DNA from: an uncultured Clostridia bacterium
GTDB lineage: Bacteria; Bacillota; Clostridia; TANB77; CAG-508
DNA length: 64,000 nt
Direction: 5' to 3'
Assembly (NCBI GenBank): GCA_928721915.1
Contig: CAKMVZ010000007.1
Span: 1-64,000, forward strand
The position numbers were made by a program, and so were the translations under genes. The stretch's first letter is position 1, and each line of letters begins with the position of its first letter. The notes under the pieces were generated by a model that did no database searches, was not told where the DNA came from, and worked only from the letters and a program-made list of their open reading frames with translations. Positions 41,880-51,072 of this stretch are shown here, one piece after another.

Positions 41880-43775
41880 ATGAAAACAAAAGCTTTTAAG
41901 GCAGAATCAAAAAGATTGTTAGATTTAATGATTAATTCTATTTACACAAATAAAGAAATATTTTTAAGAGAGTTAATTTCAAACGGAAGTGATGCAATTG
42001 ATAAATTATATTATCGTTCATTAACAGAAAAAGACGTAAAAGTAAACAGAGAAGATTTAAAAATTGAAATTAAACCAAATAAAGATGAAAGAACTCTTAC
42101 AATTTCTGATAATGGTTGTGGTATGACAGAAGAAGAATTAGAAAAAAATTTGGGAACAATAGCAAAAAGTGGATCTTTAGCTTTTAAAGATGAAAATGAT
42201 AAAAAAGAAGATATTGATATTATTGGTCAATTTGGAGTTGGATTTTATTCAGCTTTTATGGTTGCAAGTGAGGTTACAGTTTGCAGCAGAGCTTATGCCT
42301 CAGATGAAGCATATACTTGGAATTCAAAAGGAGCAGAAGGTTATACTATAGAAAAATCAGAAAAAGATAGTTGGGGCACTACTATTACTTTAAAATTAAA
42401 AGAAGATACAGAAGATGAAAAATATAGTGAATTTTTAGATGAATATAAGCTAACATCTTTAGTAAAAAAATATTCAGATTATATTCGTTATCCAATTCAA
42501 ATGGAAGTTAAAAAAAGTAGATTGAAAGAGAACAATGAAGATTCTGATAAAAAAGAATATGAAACTTATACTGAAATAGAAACTTTAAACAGTATGGTAC
42601 CACTATGGAAAAAGAAAAAATCTGAAATAAAAGACGAAGATTATAATAATTTTTATAAAGAAAAATTTTACGATTTTCAAGATCCATTAAAAGTGATTCA
42701 TACATCAATTGAAGGTGGAATAAGTTATAATGCAATTCTTTATATTCCATCACATTTGCCATATGATTATTATACAAAAGAATATGAAAAAGGATTGCAG
42801 TTATATTCAAATGGCGTTTTAATAATGGATAAATGTGCTGATTTAATTCCTGATTATTTTAGTTTTGTAAAAGGTTTAGTAGATAGTCCAGATTTATCTT
42901 TAAATATTTCAAGAGAGATGTTGCAACATGATAGACAACTAAGAGTTATTGAGAAAAATTTGGAGAAAAAAATCAAATCAGAATTATTAAATATGCTTAA
43001 AAATAATCGTGAAACTTATGAAAAATTTTTCTCTATTTTTGGAACACAATTAAAATTTGGAGCTTATAACGATTTTGGTGCAAATAAAGATGTATTAAAA
43101 GATTTACTTATGTTTTACTCAAGTACAGAAAAGAAATTAGTAACTTTAGACGAATATGTGACTAGAATGAAAGAAGAGCAAAAAGATATTTATTATGCTA
43201 GTGGAGAAAGCATTGATAAAATAGATATGTTACCACAAGTAGAAGGCGTAAAAGATAAAGGATATGAGATATTATATTTAACAGAAAATATTGATGAATT
43301 TGTTATTCAAGTTTTAATGGAATATAATGAAAAGAAATTTGTAAATATTTGTGCTGAAAATGTTGATTTAAGCAATAAAGAAGATAAAGACAATCTAAAA
43401 AAAGAAAATGATGAAAATAAAGAAATGCTTAATTTTATGAAAGAAACAATAGGAAATGAAGTTCAAGATGTTAAATTTACAAATAGATTAAAAAATCATC
43501 CAGTTTGCTTAAGTAATGAAGGTGTTGTTTCTGCTCAAATGGAAAAAGTTTTAAACAATATGCCAAATGATAATAATATTAAAGCACAAATGGTATTAGA
43601 AATTAATAAAGATCATCCTATAGCTGAGAAAATAAAAAATCTATATAAGGAAAATAAAGATGAGCTTAAAAATTATACAAAAATTTTATATGCAGAAGCA
43701 AGATTAATAGAAGGGTTATCAGTTGAAAATCCAACAGAAATTAGTAATTTAATATGTGATATTATTTCAAAATAA
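41880..43775 (+). CDS. htpG: Molecular chaperone HtpG (Hsp90)
   Basis: ATP-dependent chaperone. 631 residues, standard. GHKL ATPase domain with motifs [19 protein letters not shown] and [13 protein letters not shown]; middle domain with the catalytic arginine region [17 protein letters not shown]-terminal dimerisation domain. AAGGAGG at 41863. No frame break. Preceded by a CIRCE-type operator, so likely in the HrcA regulon together with hsp20. Confidence 0.97.
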   Translation: MKTKAFKAESKRLLDLMINSIYTNKEIFLRELISNGSDAIDKLYYRSLTEKDVKVNREDLKIEIKPNKDERTLTISDNGCGMTEEELEKNLGTIAKSGSLAFKDENDKKEDIDIIGQFGVGFYSAFMVASEVTVCSRAYASDEAYTWNSKGAEGYTIEKSEKDSWGTTITLKLKEDTEDEKYSEFLDEYKLTSLVKKYSDYIRYPIQMEVKKSRLKENNEDSDKKEYETYTEIETLNSMVPLWKKKKSEIKDEDYNNFYKEKFYDFQDPLKVIHTSIEGGISYNAILYIPSHLPYDYYTKEYEKGLQLYSNGVLIMDKCADLIPDYFSFVKGLVDSPDLSLNISREMLQHDRQLRVIEKNLEKKIKSELLNMLKNNRETYEKFFSIFGTQLKFGAYNDFGANKDVLKDLLMFYSSTEKKLVTLDEYVTRMKEEQKDIYYASGESIDKIDMLPQVEGVKDKGYEILYLTENIDEFVIQVLMEYNEKKFVNICAENVDLSNKEDKDNLKKENDENKEMLNFMKETIGNEVQDVKFTNRLKNHPVCLSNEGVVSAQMEKVLNNMPNDNNIKAQMVLEINKDHPIAEKIKNLYKENKDELKNYTKILYAEARLIEGLSVENPTEISNLICDIISK

Positions 43776-43781
43776 AAATAT

Positions 43782-43821
43782 AAGACCTAAAACGTAAACT
43801 TAAACCAACGTTTTAGGTCTT
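43782..43821. terminator. Bidirectional terminator after htpG
   Basis: AAGACCTAAAACGT/ACGTTTTAGGTCTT, perfect 14-bp stem; serves htpG and the minus-strand transcript below. Confidence 0.8.
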
Positions 43822-43964
43822 AAAGCATCTCTTCCATTAAAATCCTCCTAACTTATAGATTTTCCCGAATTCCATAATTCAAATTTGACTAGTATTTTGA
43901 CTACTTCTATTCAGGAATAGAAGAGCAAATTTGTGATAAGTATCTATCCTTACCTCCAAATCTA
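43782..43964 (-). ncRNA. Candidate structured small RNA, about 180 nt
   Basis: Between a minus-strand promoter (43971-43998) and the hairpin at 43782-43821. It contains TTCTATTC/GAATAGAA closed by an outer AAATTTG/CAAATTT pair, two GGAGG sites, and only a 5-codon ORF (MEEML, ATG after TAGGAGGATTTTA). No longer ORF. Could be a regulatory RNA or a leader; no family recognised. Confidence 0.45.
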
Positions 43965-43970
43965 TATAAA

Positions 43971-43998
43971 TTATAGCACAATAAAATTGTTTTGTAAA
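43971..43998 (-). promoter_or_regulatory. Promoter of the candidate small RNA
   Basis: Minus strand TTTACA (43998-43993), 16 bp, extended -10 TGCTATAAT (TATAAT 43976-43971). Confidence 0.6.
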
Positions 43999-44044
43999 AT
44001 TTTCACAAAATTGGCTTTTTGCAAAAACAATAGGATATGTCAGG

Positions 44045-44073
44045 TTGACATAAAAATAAAATATTGTTATAAT
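44045..44073 (+). promoter_or_regulatory. Perfect consensus promoter before the 44109 gene
   Basis: TTGACA (44045-44050), 17 bp, TATAAT (44068-44073). Confidence 0.8.
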
Positions 44074-44108
44074 ATTTAAGTATAAAAACCGGAAGGGAGA
44101 GATTAGTT

Positions 44109-44597
44109 ATGATTTTGCGGAAAGCAGAACTAAAAGATTTTGAAGTTTACCGAGAACTTTATGAAGATAAGGAATTTCGGTACCAGTGGATGTACTATCA
44201 TCCGATTTATAAAGATCCAGATATGCCTCAAATTTTACAGCTAAAATCTGATTCTTTTGAAGATTTAAGAGAAATTATGGAGGAATATCAAAATTACACG
44301 TTGAAAAGGTTTGAAGAAGATATGAATAATCACCAAATTTTCATGATTGAAAATGATGGTAAGATTTTAGGTTATGTTAAAACTTTTTCATGTGGGAATG
44401 GGATATATAAATTAGATGAGTGGGCAATGTTCGAAAATAATTTTGATGTAAAAATTAGAGTTATTCAAGAACTTAAAAAAGTGCTTCCACGCCTAAAGAG
44501 CTTAGAGGTATTTGTTACTCATAAACCAGCGATAGATTTTTTCATTCTTGCAGGTTTCATAAGTATACCAGCAGGCTTTTTAGAACTTGAATTTTAA
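44109..44597 (+). CDS. GNAT-like acetyltransferase, foreign codon style
   Basis: 162 residues. MILRKAELKDFEVYRELYEDKEFR is a typical GNAT start; QIFMIENDGKILGYVKTF is the central strand pair and PAIDFFILAGFISI the C-terminal strand. The acetyl-CoA loop (Q/RxxGxG/A) is not obvious, so activity is uncertain. Two CGG codons are in frame as Arg. Flanked by its own consensus promoter and strong terminator like a single-gene cassette. Confidence 0.65.
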   Translation: MILRKAELKDFEVYRELYEDKEFRYQWMYYHPIYKDPDMPQILQLKSDSFEDLREIMEEYQNYTLKRFEEDMNNHQIFMIENDGKILGYVKTFSCGNGIYKLDEWAMFENNFDVKIRVIQELKKVLPRLKSLEVFVTHKPAIDFFILAGFISIPAGFLELEF

Positions 44598-44623
44598 TTA
44601 ATAATATGGCTACATATTATTAA

Positions 44624-44669
44624 AGCATGCTAGCAGATATTTTTAGTATATTTTGCTAGCATGTTTTTT
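44624..44669 (+). terminator. Terminator after the GNAT gene
   Basis: CATGCTAGCA/TGCTAGCATG with T6. The sequence from here to the tRNA promoter (44670-44755) shows nothing else. Confidence 0.8.
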
Positions 44670-44755
44670 GTGAAAAAAATAAAGTCTTAAAAAGCTTAAG
44701 GTTGTAAGAAAATTTAAAATTAGTATTTAAAATTTTGAAAAATTTAAAAAAAATG

Positions 44756-44784
44756 TTGACAAACAAAATTCATTATGTTAAAAT
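44756..44784 (+). promoter_or_regulatory. Promoter for the tRNA cluster
   Basis: TTGACA (44756-44761), 17 bp, TAAAAT (44779-44784) with TGT in front (extended -10). Confidence 0.75.
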
Positions 44785-44818
44785 AAATCTCGTTGAAGAG
44801 ATAAAACAAATTGAAAAT

Positions 44819-44894
44819 GGTCGCTTAGCTCAGCTGGGAGAGCATCTGCCTTACAAGCAGGAGGTCATAGGTTCGAACCCTATAGCGACCACCA
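44819..44894 (+). tRNA. tRNA-Val (UAC)
   Basis: Acceptor GGTCGCT/AGCGACC, D-arm AGCTCAGCTGGGAGAGC, anticodon loop CTTACAA (TAC), T-arm with GGTTCGAACCC, encoded CCA. Confidence 0.97.
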
Positions 44895-44910
44895 TTTAAA
44901 TTTTAACTAT

Positions 44911-44987
44911 GGCCTGGTAGTTCAGTTGGTTAGAATGCCGCCCTGTCACGGCGGAGGTCGACGGTTCGAGCCCGTTCCAGGTCGCCA
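44911..44987 (+). tRNA. tRNA-Asp (GUC)
   Basis: Acceptor GGCCTGG/CCAGGTC, anticodon loop CTGTCAC (GTC), T-arm CGGTTCGAGCCCG, discriminator G, encoded CCA. Confidence 0.97.
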
Positions 44988-44990
44988 CTT

Positions 44991-45030
44991 AAAAATATCT
45001 AGCTTGAATTATAGCTTGCTAGATATTTTT
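44991..45030 (+). terminator. Terminator between tRNA-Asp and tRNA-Phe
   Basis: AAAAATATCTAG/CTAGATATTTTT, loop about 16 nt. Confidence 0.75.
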
Positions 45031-45049
45031 AAATAAAAAATTAAATAAT

Positions 45050-45125
<76 letters not shown>

Positions 45126-45126
45126 G

Positions 45127-45164
45127 AAAAAACAGCTTGTAAGTCATATACAAGCTGTTTTCTT
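45127..45164 (+). terminator. Terminator after tRNA-Phe
   Basis: AAAACAGCTTGT/ACAAGCTGTTTT; T-rich tail. It ends just before the ribosome site of the next gene. Confidence 0.8.
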
Positions 45165-45178
45165 TGTAAGGAGGATAT

Positions 45179-45931
45179 ATGAGTTTAATAGATTCTTATG
45201 ATGAGAGTGAAGAAGTTGTTAGGGCCGATATTTTAACTAAAGGACAAAAAAGACTTCCAAAGACTGCAATCGTATGCTTTAAAAAAGAATTAATAGATTT
45301 TGTAAAAAATAAAAAAGAATTTCAAGAATATAGTGAGATTAATGTATGCGGAGAGGACATAAAAATATATAAGACTCAAATTGGTAAAGAAAGTGTTGCT
45401 TTATATAGAACTTTAGTTGGAGGTCCAGCAACAACTTCAATGATGGAAGAAATTCATGCTAGAGGAGTTGAGAATTTCATATTTTTTGGATCTTGTGGAG
45501 AACTTACTTCAGATATAAAAAAGGGAGCATTTATTATACCAACAGAGGCATACAGAGATGAGGGAACAAGCTACCATTATATGCCAGTATCAGATTTTGT
45601 AAAAGTAAAAACAGCAACACGATTAGAAGAAATTTTTAGGAAGAAAAATATTAATTATGAATTAGTCAAAACATGGACTACTGATGCTTTATATAAAGAA
45701 ACCAGAAATAAAATAAAAAAAAGAATAGAAAGTGGTTGCAAAGTTGTAGAGATGGAATGTGCATCTATCATGGCTGTTGCAAATTCACGAAATATTAATG
45801 CTTATCAGTTTTTATATTCAGATGATACACTTGCTGGAGAATCTTGGAATATAAGAACTTTAAAAGAAGATAGAAGTTTTATATTAAAAGAATGCTTGAA
45901 TATTGCTATTGAAATTGTTAAAGAAATATAA
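45179..45931 (+). CDS. Nucleoside phosphorylase (PNP/UDP family)
   Basis: Phosphorolysis of a nucleoside to base and ribose-1-phosphate. 250 residues. Signatures of the hexameric uridine/purine phosphorylase family: LVGGPATTSMMEEIHARGVENFIFFGSCG (phosphate and ribose binding) and KVVEMECASIMAVA (base/ribose-binding Met-Glu). The substrate cannot be decided. AAGGAGG at 45167. Confidence 0.85.
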   Translation: MSLIDSYDESEEVVRADILTKGQKRLPKTAIVCFKKELIDFVKNKKEFQEYSEINVCGEDIKIYKTQIGKESVALYRTLVGGPATTSMMEEIHARGVENFIFFGSCGELTSDIKKGAFIIPTEAYRDEGTSYHYMPVSDFVKVKTATRLEEIFRKKNINYELVKTWTTDALYKETRNKIKKRIESGCKVVEMECASIMAVANSRNINAYQFLYSDDTLAGESWNIRTLKEDRSFILKECLNIAIEIVKEI

Positions 45932-46010
45932 TGAAGAATATTTAATTTAGAGAAGAATTTAAATATAATTTGGCAATCGATTTTAAAGTTTAATAATAAT
46001 TATAAAAGTA

Positions 46011-46043
46011 AAAATTCCACTATAATATTGGTGGAATTTTTTG
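46011..46043 (+). terminator. Terminator after the phosphorylase
   Basis: AAAATTCCAC/GTGGAATTTT with T6. Confidence 0.8.
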
Positions 46044-46134
46044 TTATGTAAAAAATATTATAAAAATATGTAACTTTTTTATAATTTTTGCTACTATAAA
46101 AATGTAAGATATCTTATATTTAGGAGTTTAAAAT

Positions 46135-46674
46135 ATGCTTAAAGGTAAAGAAATGGACAAATATATATTAAATGAAAAAATTGATATGGATAGAATTATT
46201 GATGATTATACTCCATATTTGAGGACTGTAATTCAAAATATGATTGGAGATAAATTATCTAAAGAAGATAAAGAAGAAATTATTTTAGATACATTTTTTG
46301 TTTTATGGAAAAGGTATAAAGATAATTATCATATTGAATTATTAAATGCTTACTTAGCTGGAATAGCTAAAAATTTAGTAAAAGAGAAATTAAAAAAGTT
46401 ACATTATGGTATAGATATAAGTAAGTGTGAATATTTAATGGAGTTTAATTCTATAGATATTTATTTGCAAGAAAGAGAAGAAATAAACGAATTATTGAAA
46501 AAAATAAATAAATTAAAAGATATTGATATTAAAATTGTGAAATTATTTTATTATGAGAGAAAATCAATTAAAGATATAGCTAAAGAATTAAAGCTTTCTG
46601 AAATGAATGTAAAAACGAGATTATATAGAATTAGAAAAAAGATAAAACATGAATTAAAGAAAGGAGATTTTTAA
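46135..46674 (+). CDS. ECF-type RNA polymerase sigma factor
   Basis: 179 residues. Sigma region 2 (YTPYLRTVIQNMIGDKLSKED, DTFFVLWKRY) and region 4 helix-turn-helix (IVKLFYYERKSIKDIAKEL, LSEMNVKTRLYRIRKKIKHEL). GGAG at 46123. Directs polymerase to a small, likely envelope-related regulon; the partner gene follows 2 bp later. Confidence 0.9.
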   Translation: MLKGKEMDKYILNEKIDMDRIIDDYTPYLRTVIQNMIGDKLSKEDKEEIILDTFFVLWKRYKDNYHIELLNAYLAGIAKNLVKEKLKKLHYGIDISKCEYLMEFNSIDIYLQEREEINELLKKINKLKDIDIKIVKLFYYERKSIKDIAKELKLSEMNVKTRLYRIRKKIKHELKKGDF

Positions 46675-46676
46675 AT

Positions 46677-47771
46677 ATGAATGAAGATATAAAAGAAAAA
46701 TTAAAATTAAAAATAGCTATATCTGAAATTAAGAAAGAGGAAAACGCTATGAAAAAAGGAGAAAAAATTATATTTAAAAATTTAGGAATTGCTGCATGTA
46801 TGTTAATATTATTTTCTGGAGTTGTTTTTGCGGGAAGTAAAGTTGTAGAAAAAATATGGAAAACACCTCAAAAAATAGAGATTTCAAATGAGATAACAGA
46901 AGAAGTAAAATCACAAAATATAAGTTTGGAAGAAGCTAAAACTAAAGCTATAGAGATTTTGCAAAAAATTGGATTTAGTTACAATATTACAAATTATGAA
47001 GAAAATAAAGACTATACTTCAAATAGAATAGTTTATACTTTTTTTACAGATGAAAATTTTGAGATTAGTATAAATGGATTAACGGGAGAATTTTATGATT
47101 TTTGGAATAATAATTTGGAAATACAGGATAGAAATATTGAAATCACAAAAGAAGAAGCAATAGAAGAAGCTAATAAATATTATAAATTATTTGGGTTTAA
47201 AGAAGGAGAATATGAAATTACAAAGGTTTGGGTTAATAATAATGAAGGAAGTGGAGATGGCAGTGGATTCAAAATTGATATTACTTACAGTAAAAAATAT
47301 GGAGATGTATTTAACCCTTATCAAAGTATAATGCTAGCTATTGAATCAAAAAATAAAAATTTAGACTATTTTAGAGTTGAAAATTTAAATTTTGATAATA
47401 ATGAGATAGTTATTACACAAGATGAAGCTATGAAAATAGCATTAGAACAAGATAAAAAAATTACTAGTGAAAAGATTGAAAAAGTAGAAACTAAGCTTAT
47501 GATTGTAAAAATGAATTCTGATGCATATGAAAGAATTTCTGATATTGATAAATATTATAAAGAAAAAGAAGCAAGCAATGCTGAAGAAAAAGAATATTAC
47601 TCTGTTGATGAAAGGATAAGATATGCATGGGTTGTAGTAATAACTTATGAAGATAATTTTGGAGATGATATAAGAAAAAGATATACAGAAGGTAAATATA
47701 GCTATTTTGTAGATAGTTCAACAGGAGAAATAATAGGCGGACATGTAATGGATTATAGAAGTTGGTATTAG
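46677..47771 (+). CDS. Probable anti-sigma factor with exported PepSY/YcdB-like domains
   Basis: 364 residues: a short cytosolic N-terminus (about 1-40), one transmembrane helix (LGIAACMLILFSGVVFAG), and an extracytoplasmic part with repeated PepSY/YcdB-like units (ISLEEAKTKAIEILQKIG, ITKEEAIEEANKYYKLFG, ITQDEAMKIALEQ). Its position right after the ECF sigma gene and the topology indicate a membrane anti-sigma factor; no ZAS zinc motif is visible. Confidence 0.75.
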   Translation: MNEDIKEKLKLKIAISEIKKEENAMKKGEKIIFKNLGIAACMLILFSGVVFAGSKVVEKIWKTPQKIEISNEITEEVKSQNISLEEAKTKAIEILQKIGFSYNITNYEENKDYTSNRIVYTFFTDENFEISINGLTGEFYDFWNNNLEIQDRNIEITKEEAIEEANKYYKLFGFKEGEYEITKVWVNNNEGSGDGSGFKIDITYSKKYGDVFNPYQSIMLAIESKNKNLDYFRVENLNFDNNEIVITQDEAMKIALEQDKKITSEKIEKVETKLMIVKMNSDAYERISDIDKYYKEKEASNAEEKEYYSVDERIRYAWVVVITYEDNFGDDIRKRYTEGKYSYFVDSSTGEIIGGHVMDYRSWY

Positions 47772-47820
47772 AATTTATAAAAATTAATATTAAATGTCGA
47801 ATTTTGTAGATGAGTTTAAT

Positions 47821-47849
47821 TTGACATAATATTTTTATAATAGTATAAT
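47821..47849 (+). promoter_or_regulatory. Perfect consensus promoter before the 47898 gene
   Basis: TTGACA (47821-47826), 17 bp, TATAAT (47844-47849). Confidence 0.8.
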
Positions 47850-47897
47850 TAAATATGTTCCCAAGGAATTAATACTTAGAATAGGAGGTAATGCAAA

Positions 47898-48212
47898 ATG
47901 GGACAGTTTTTTGTAAGTTTTTCGAAAATGAAGGATTTTGGTGAGTTGGTTGATATTGTTCGGAGAATGAACAATGCCAATGAACGATATAATCCAGGGG
48001 CTGGTGAAGCAATTACTGGTTTAAAGGCTAAACTTCATGATAGAGATGGTTTTACCATAAAGGAAGGCTCTAATCATGAATGTTATATGATCCTTTGGAG
48101 AAAGTATTTTATGCTTTCTCATGATGAAAATCAAGGAGTTTACTTTTTTGATAAGGATTATACAGCAAAGGTTAATAATATCAAAGTTGTTGAATCAGCG
48201 GTAACGGCATAA
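47898..48212 (+). CDS. Small hypothetical protein, foreign codon style
   Basis: 104 residues, soluble (MGQFFVSFSKMKDFGELV; NHECYMILWRKYFMLSHDE). One in-frame CGG is Arg (DIVRRMNN). Codons such as GGG, GCC, CCA and ATC are used more than in neighbours. AGGAGG at 47883. Single gene between a consensus promoter and a GC-rich terminator. Not recognised. Confidence 0.6.
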   Translation: MGQFFVSFSKMKDFGELVDIVRRMNNANERYNPGAGEAITGLKAKLHDRDGFTIKEGSNHECYMILWRKYFMLSHDENQGVYFFDKDYTAKVNNIKVVESAVTA

Positions 48213-48248
48213 GGTCCCATACTCCGAAAACAACTTGTAAAGAGTTGT

Positions 48249-48287
48249 CCCTCTCGCTGAGAAGTAAGCGAGGGGGTTTTATTTTTA
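48249..48287 (+). terminator. Terminator after the 47898 gene
   Basis: CCCTCTCGCT/AAGCGAGGGGG stem followed by TTTTATTTTT; unusually GC-rich for the window. Confidence 0.85.
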
Positions 48288-48353
48288 TTATATTAATGTT
48301 TTTTACAAATAAAAATAATAGTCAAAAATTTTATTTTTTTCCATAAATTTTAG

Positions 48354-48382
48354 TTGACAAAATGGTAAAATACTTATAAGAT
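48354..48382 (+). promoter_or_regulatory. Promoter of the hydrogenase operon
   Basis: TTGACA (48354-48359), 17 bp, TAAGAT (48377-48382). Confidence 0.55.
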
Positions 48383-48442
48383 ATTTAATATAATTTATAG
48401 TAAAATGCGTAGTATTTTATAAATTAAAAATTGGAGGTAAAA

Positions 48443-48943
48443 ATGGGAGAAAATGAAAAGTGCTGTGGATGTTCTGGATGTAAAAATGATCCAGATATGG
48501 AAGAAATTTTAAATAAGTATAAACAAGAAAAAGATAATTTAATTCAGATTTTAAATGAAGTTCAGGAACATTATGGCTATGTTCCCGATTCTGCTCAAAA
48601 GGCGATTTCAGAGTATTTGTCAATACCAATGGCAGAAATTTATGGTGTTGTTACTTTTTATTCAAGATTTACTTTAAAACCAAAGGGTAAATATCATATT
48701 GCTGTTTGCTTAGGAACAGCTTGTTTCGTAAAAGGTTCAGAAAAAATTTTAGATAGAGCAAAAGAAAGATTAAAAATAGATATTGGTGAGACAACAAAAG
48801 ATGGAAAATTTTCATTAGAAGCTACAAGATGTATAGGAGCTTGCGGTTTAGCACCAGTTTTTACAGTAAATGGAGAAGTCTATGGAAAAGCTACAGTAAA
48901 AATGATGGATGAAGTTTTAGATAAATACATTTCGGAAAATTAA
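48443..48943 (+). CDS. NAD-linked [FeFe] hydrogenase, NuoE-like [2Fe-2S] subunit (HydC/HndA type)
   Basis: 166 residues. ATG 48443 is preferred (GGAGG at 48433-48437); a TTG at 48431 lacks a site. Thioredoxin-like [2Fe-2S] fold with cysteines CLGTAC and CIGAC, plus a short Cys-rich N-terminus (CCGCSGC) that is not part of the usual fold. Passes electrons within the trimeric hydrogenase whose other subunits follow. Confidence 0.92.
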   Translation: MGENEKCCGCSGCKNDPDMEEILNKYKQEKDNLIQILNEVQEHYGYVPDSAQKAISEYLSIPMAEIYGVVTFYSRFTLKPKGKYHIAVCLGTACFVKGSEKILDRAKERLKIDIGETTKDGKFSLEATRCIGACGLAPVFTVNGEVYGKATVKMMDEVLDKYISEN

Positions 48944-48981
48944 ATTTGGTTTTAAGATTTAAGAATAGAAAGGAGCTATAA

Positions 48982-50842
48982 ATGAAAACTTTAGATGAAA
49001 TTAAAAAAATAAGAGAATCTAAAAGAAAAGAGTTAGATTTAAGAGTAAATATAGAAGCTAAAACAAGAGAAAAACATATTTTAGTATGTCATGGAACTGG
49101 ATGTACATCTTCTAAATCTCCTTTAATTATAGATACTTTTAGAAAAATTTTAAAAGAGAAAAATATTGAAAATGTTAGAGTAATTCAAACAGGTTGCTTT
49201 GGTTTATGTGCAAAAGGTCCAATTGTAATTATAAGACCTGAAGATATTTTTTATGCTATGGTTAAACCCGAAGATTGCGAAGAAATAATTGAAAAGCATA
49301 TTCAAAATGGAGAAGTAGTAGAACGTCTTTTATGTAAAGATGTTGATAATACCGTAGTAAAAAAATTAGATGAGCTTAATTTTTATAAAAAGCAAAAAAG
49401 GATTGCACTTAAAAATTGTGGTGTAATTGATCCAGAAAATATAGATGAATACATAGCGTTTGATGGATATAAAGCTTTAGAAAAAGTATTATTTAACATG
49501 ACACCTGATGAAGTAATTGAAGTTGTTTCAAATTCTGGCTTAAGGGGTCGTGGAGGAGCAGGATTTCCTACTGGTAAAAAATGGGCTTTAACAAAACAAG
49601 CAAAAGGTTCTCAAAAATATGTAGTATGTAATGCAGACGAAGGAGATCCAGGAGCTTTTATGGATAGAAGTATTTTAGAAGGAGATCCACACTGTGTGCT
49701 AGAAGCAATGATGATAGCAGGATTTGCAATAGGTGCAAATCATGGATATATTTATGTTAGAGCTGAATATCCAATAGCAGTTCAAAGATTTCAAAAAGCT
49801 ATTGATCAGGCAAAAGAATATGGAATTTTAGGAAAAAATATTTGGAATAGTGGATTTGATTTTGAATGTGAAGTAAGATTAGGAGCTGGAGCTTTTGTTT
49901 GTGGGGAAGAAACTGCGCTTTTAGAATCTATTGAAGGTAGACGTCGGTCAGCCAAGATTAAAACCACCATATCCTGCAAATGAAGGTTTATTTGGAAAAC
50001 CAACATTAATAAATAATGTTGAAACTTATGCAAATATTACAAAAATAATTTTAAATGGTGCTGAATGGTATTCAAGTATTGGAACTGAAAATTCAAAAGG
50101 AACTAAGGTTTTTGCTTTAGGTGGAAATGTAAATAATATAGGATTAGTAGAAGTTCCAATGGGAGTTACTTTAAGAGAAATTGTTTTTGATATAGGTGGT
50201 GGAATTCCAAATGGTAGAAAATTTAAAGCAGCTCAAACTGGTGGACCTTCTGGAGGCTGCATAACAGAAGAACATTTAGATACACCGATTGATTATGAAT
50301 CGTTAAAAGCAATAGGTTCAATGATGGGGTCTGGTGGTCTAATTATAATGGATGATTCAAAATGTATGGTAAACTTAGCAAAATTTTACTTAGGTTTTAC
50401 AGTTGATGAGTCATGTGGAAAGTGTACTCCTTGTAGGATAGGAACTAAAAGGCTTTTAGAAATATTAGAAAGAATTACAGAAGGAAAAGGTGAAGAAGGA
50501 GATATTGAAAAACTAGAAAGATTGTGCGTAAATATTCAAAAAGCTTCTGTTTGTGGACTTGGTCAAACAGCTCCGAACCCTGTTTTAAGTACAATAAAAT
50601 ATTTTAGGGAAGAATATAGAGAACATATAGATCATAAAGAATGTAAAGCAGGAGAATGTAAAGCGCTAATGAAAGTAACAATTGATCCTGAATTATGTAA
50701 AGGTTGCGGTCTATGTAAAAGAAATTGCCCTGTTGATGCAATTTCAGGTGAGATTAAGCAAACTCATGTGATAGACCAGGAAAAATGCATCAAATGCGGA
50801 ACGTGTATTAGTAAGTGCCCATTCCACGCTATTAGAGGCTAG
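48982..50842 (+). CDS. NAD-linked [FeFe] hydrogenase, NuoF-like diaphorase subunit (HydB/HndC type)
   Basis: 619 residues restored. Order: N-terminal thioredoxin-like [2Fe-2S] ([11 protein letters not shown]...[10 protein letters not shown]), NADH/FMN site ([29 protein letters not shown]), SLBB, [4Fe-4S] site ([15 protein letters not shown]), then two C-terminal ferredoxin [4Fe-4S] clusters ([29 protein letters not shown]). C49945 must be skipped ([18 protein letters not shown]); without it FMN, SLBB and clusters after residue 321 are lost. Starts 38 bp after the NuoE-like gene. Oxidises or reduces NAD(P) for HydA. Confidence 0.95.
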
Positions 50843-50960
50843 AACGAGAAACGGCGTCTCGCACATTTTCGCTCTGTCGGAACCCAATCGACGTACAGAA
50901 AGTACGCCTCATGGGTATCCTCGGTCGCAAAAATGCACGATACACCATTTCTCGTCCTAG
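50839..50960. repeat. GC-rich imperfect inverted-repeat element
   Basis: About 122 bp with CTAG at each end. Terminal arms of about 32 bp match with a few changes (left CTAGAACGAGAAACGGCGTC, right complement CTAGGACGAGAAATGGTGTA), and the inner part folds further (CGTAC/GTACG). Roughly half G+C in a very AT-rich setting. Left CTAG overlaps the stop codon of the diaphorase gene. Could be a MITE/REP-like insertion or a structured RNA. Confidence 0.6.
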
Positions 50961-51072
50961 CAGGGAGTGAGTACAATATTCTAGAATTTTTAAATTAGTT
51001 GTACACAGCATTTAAATTGAGTTATATTGTGTTAGTAATTCTTAAATAAAATTAATAAAAAGGAGGCTTAAA

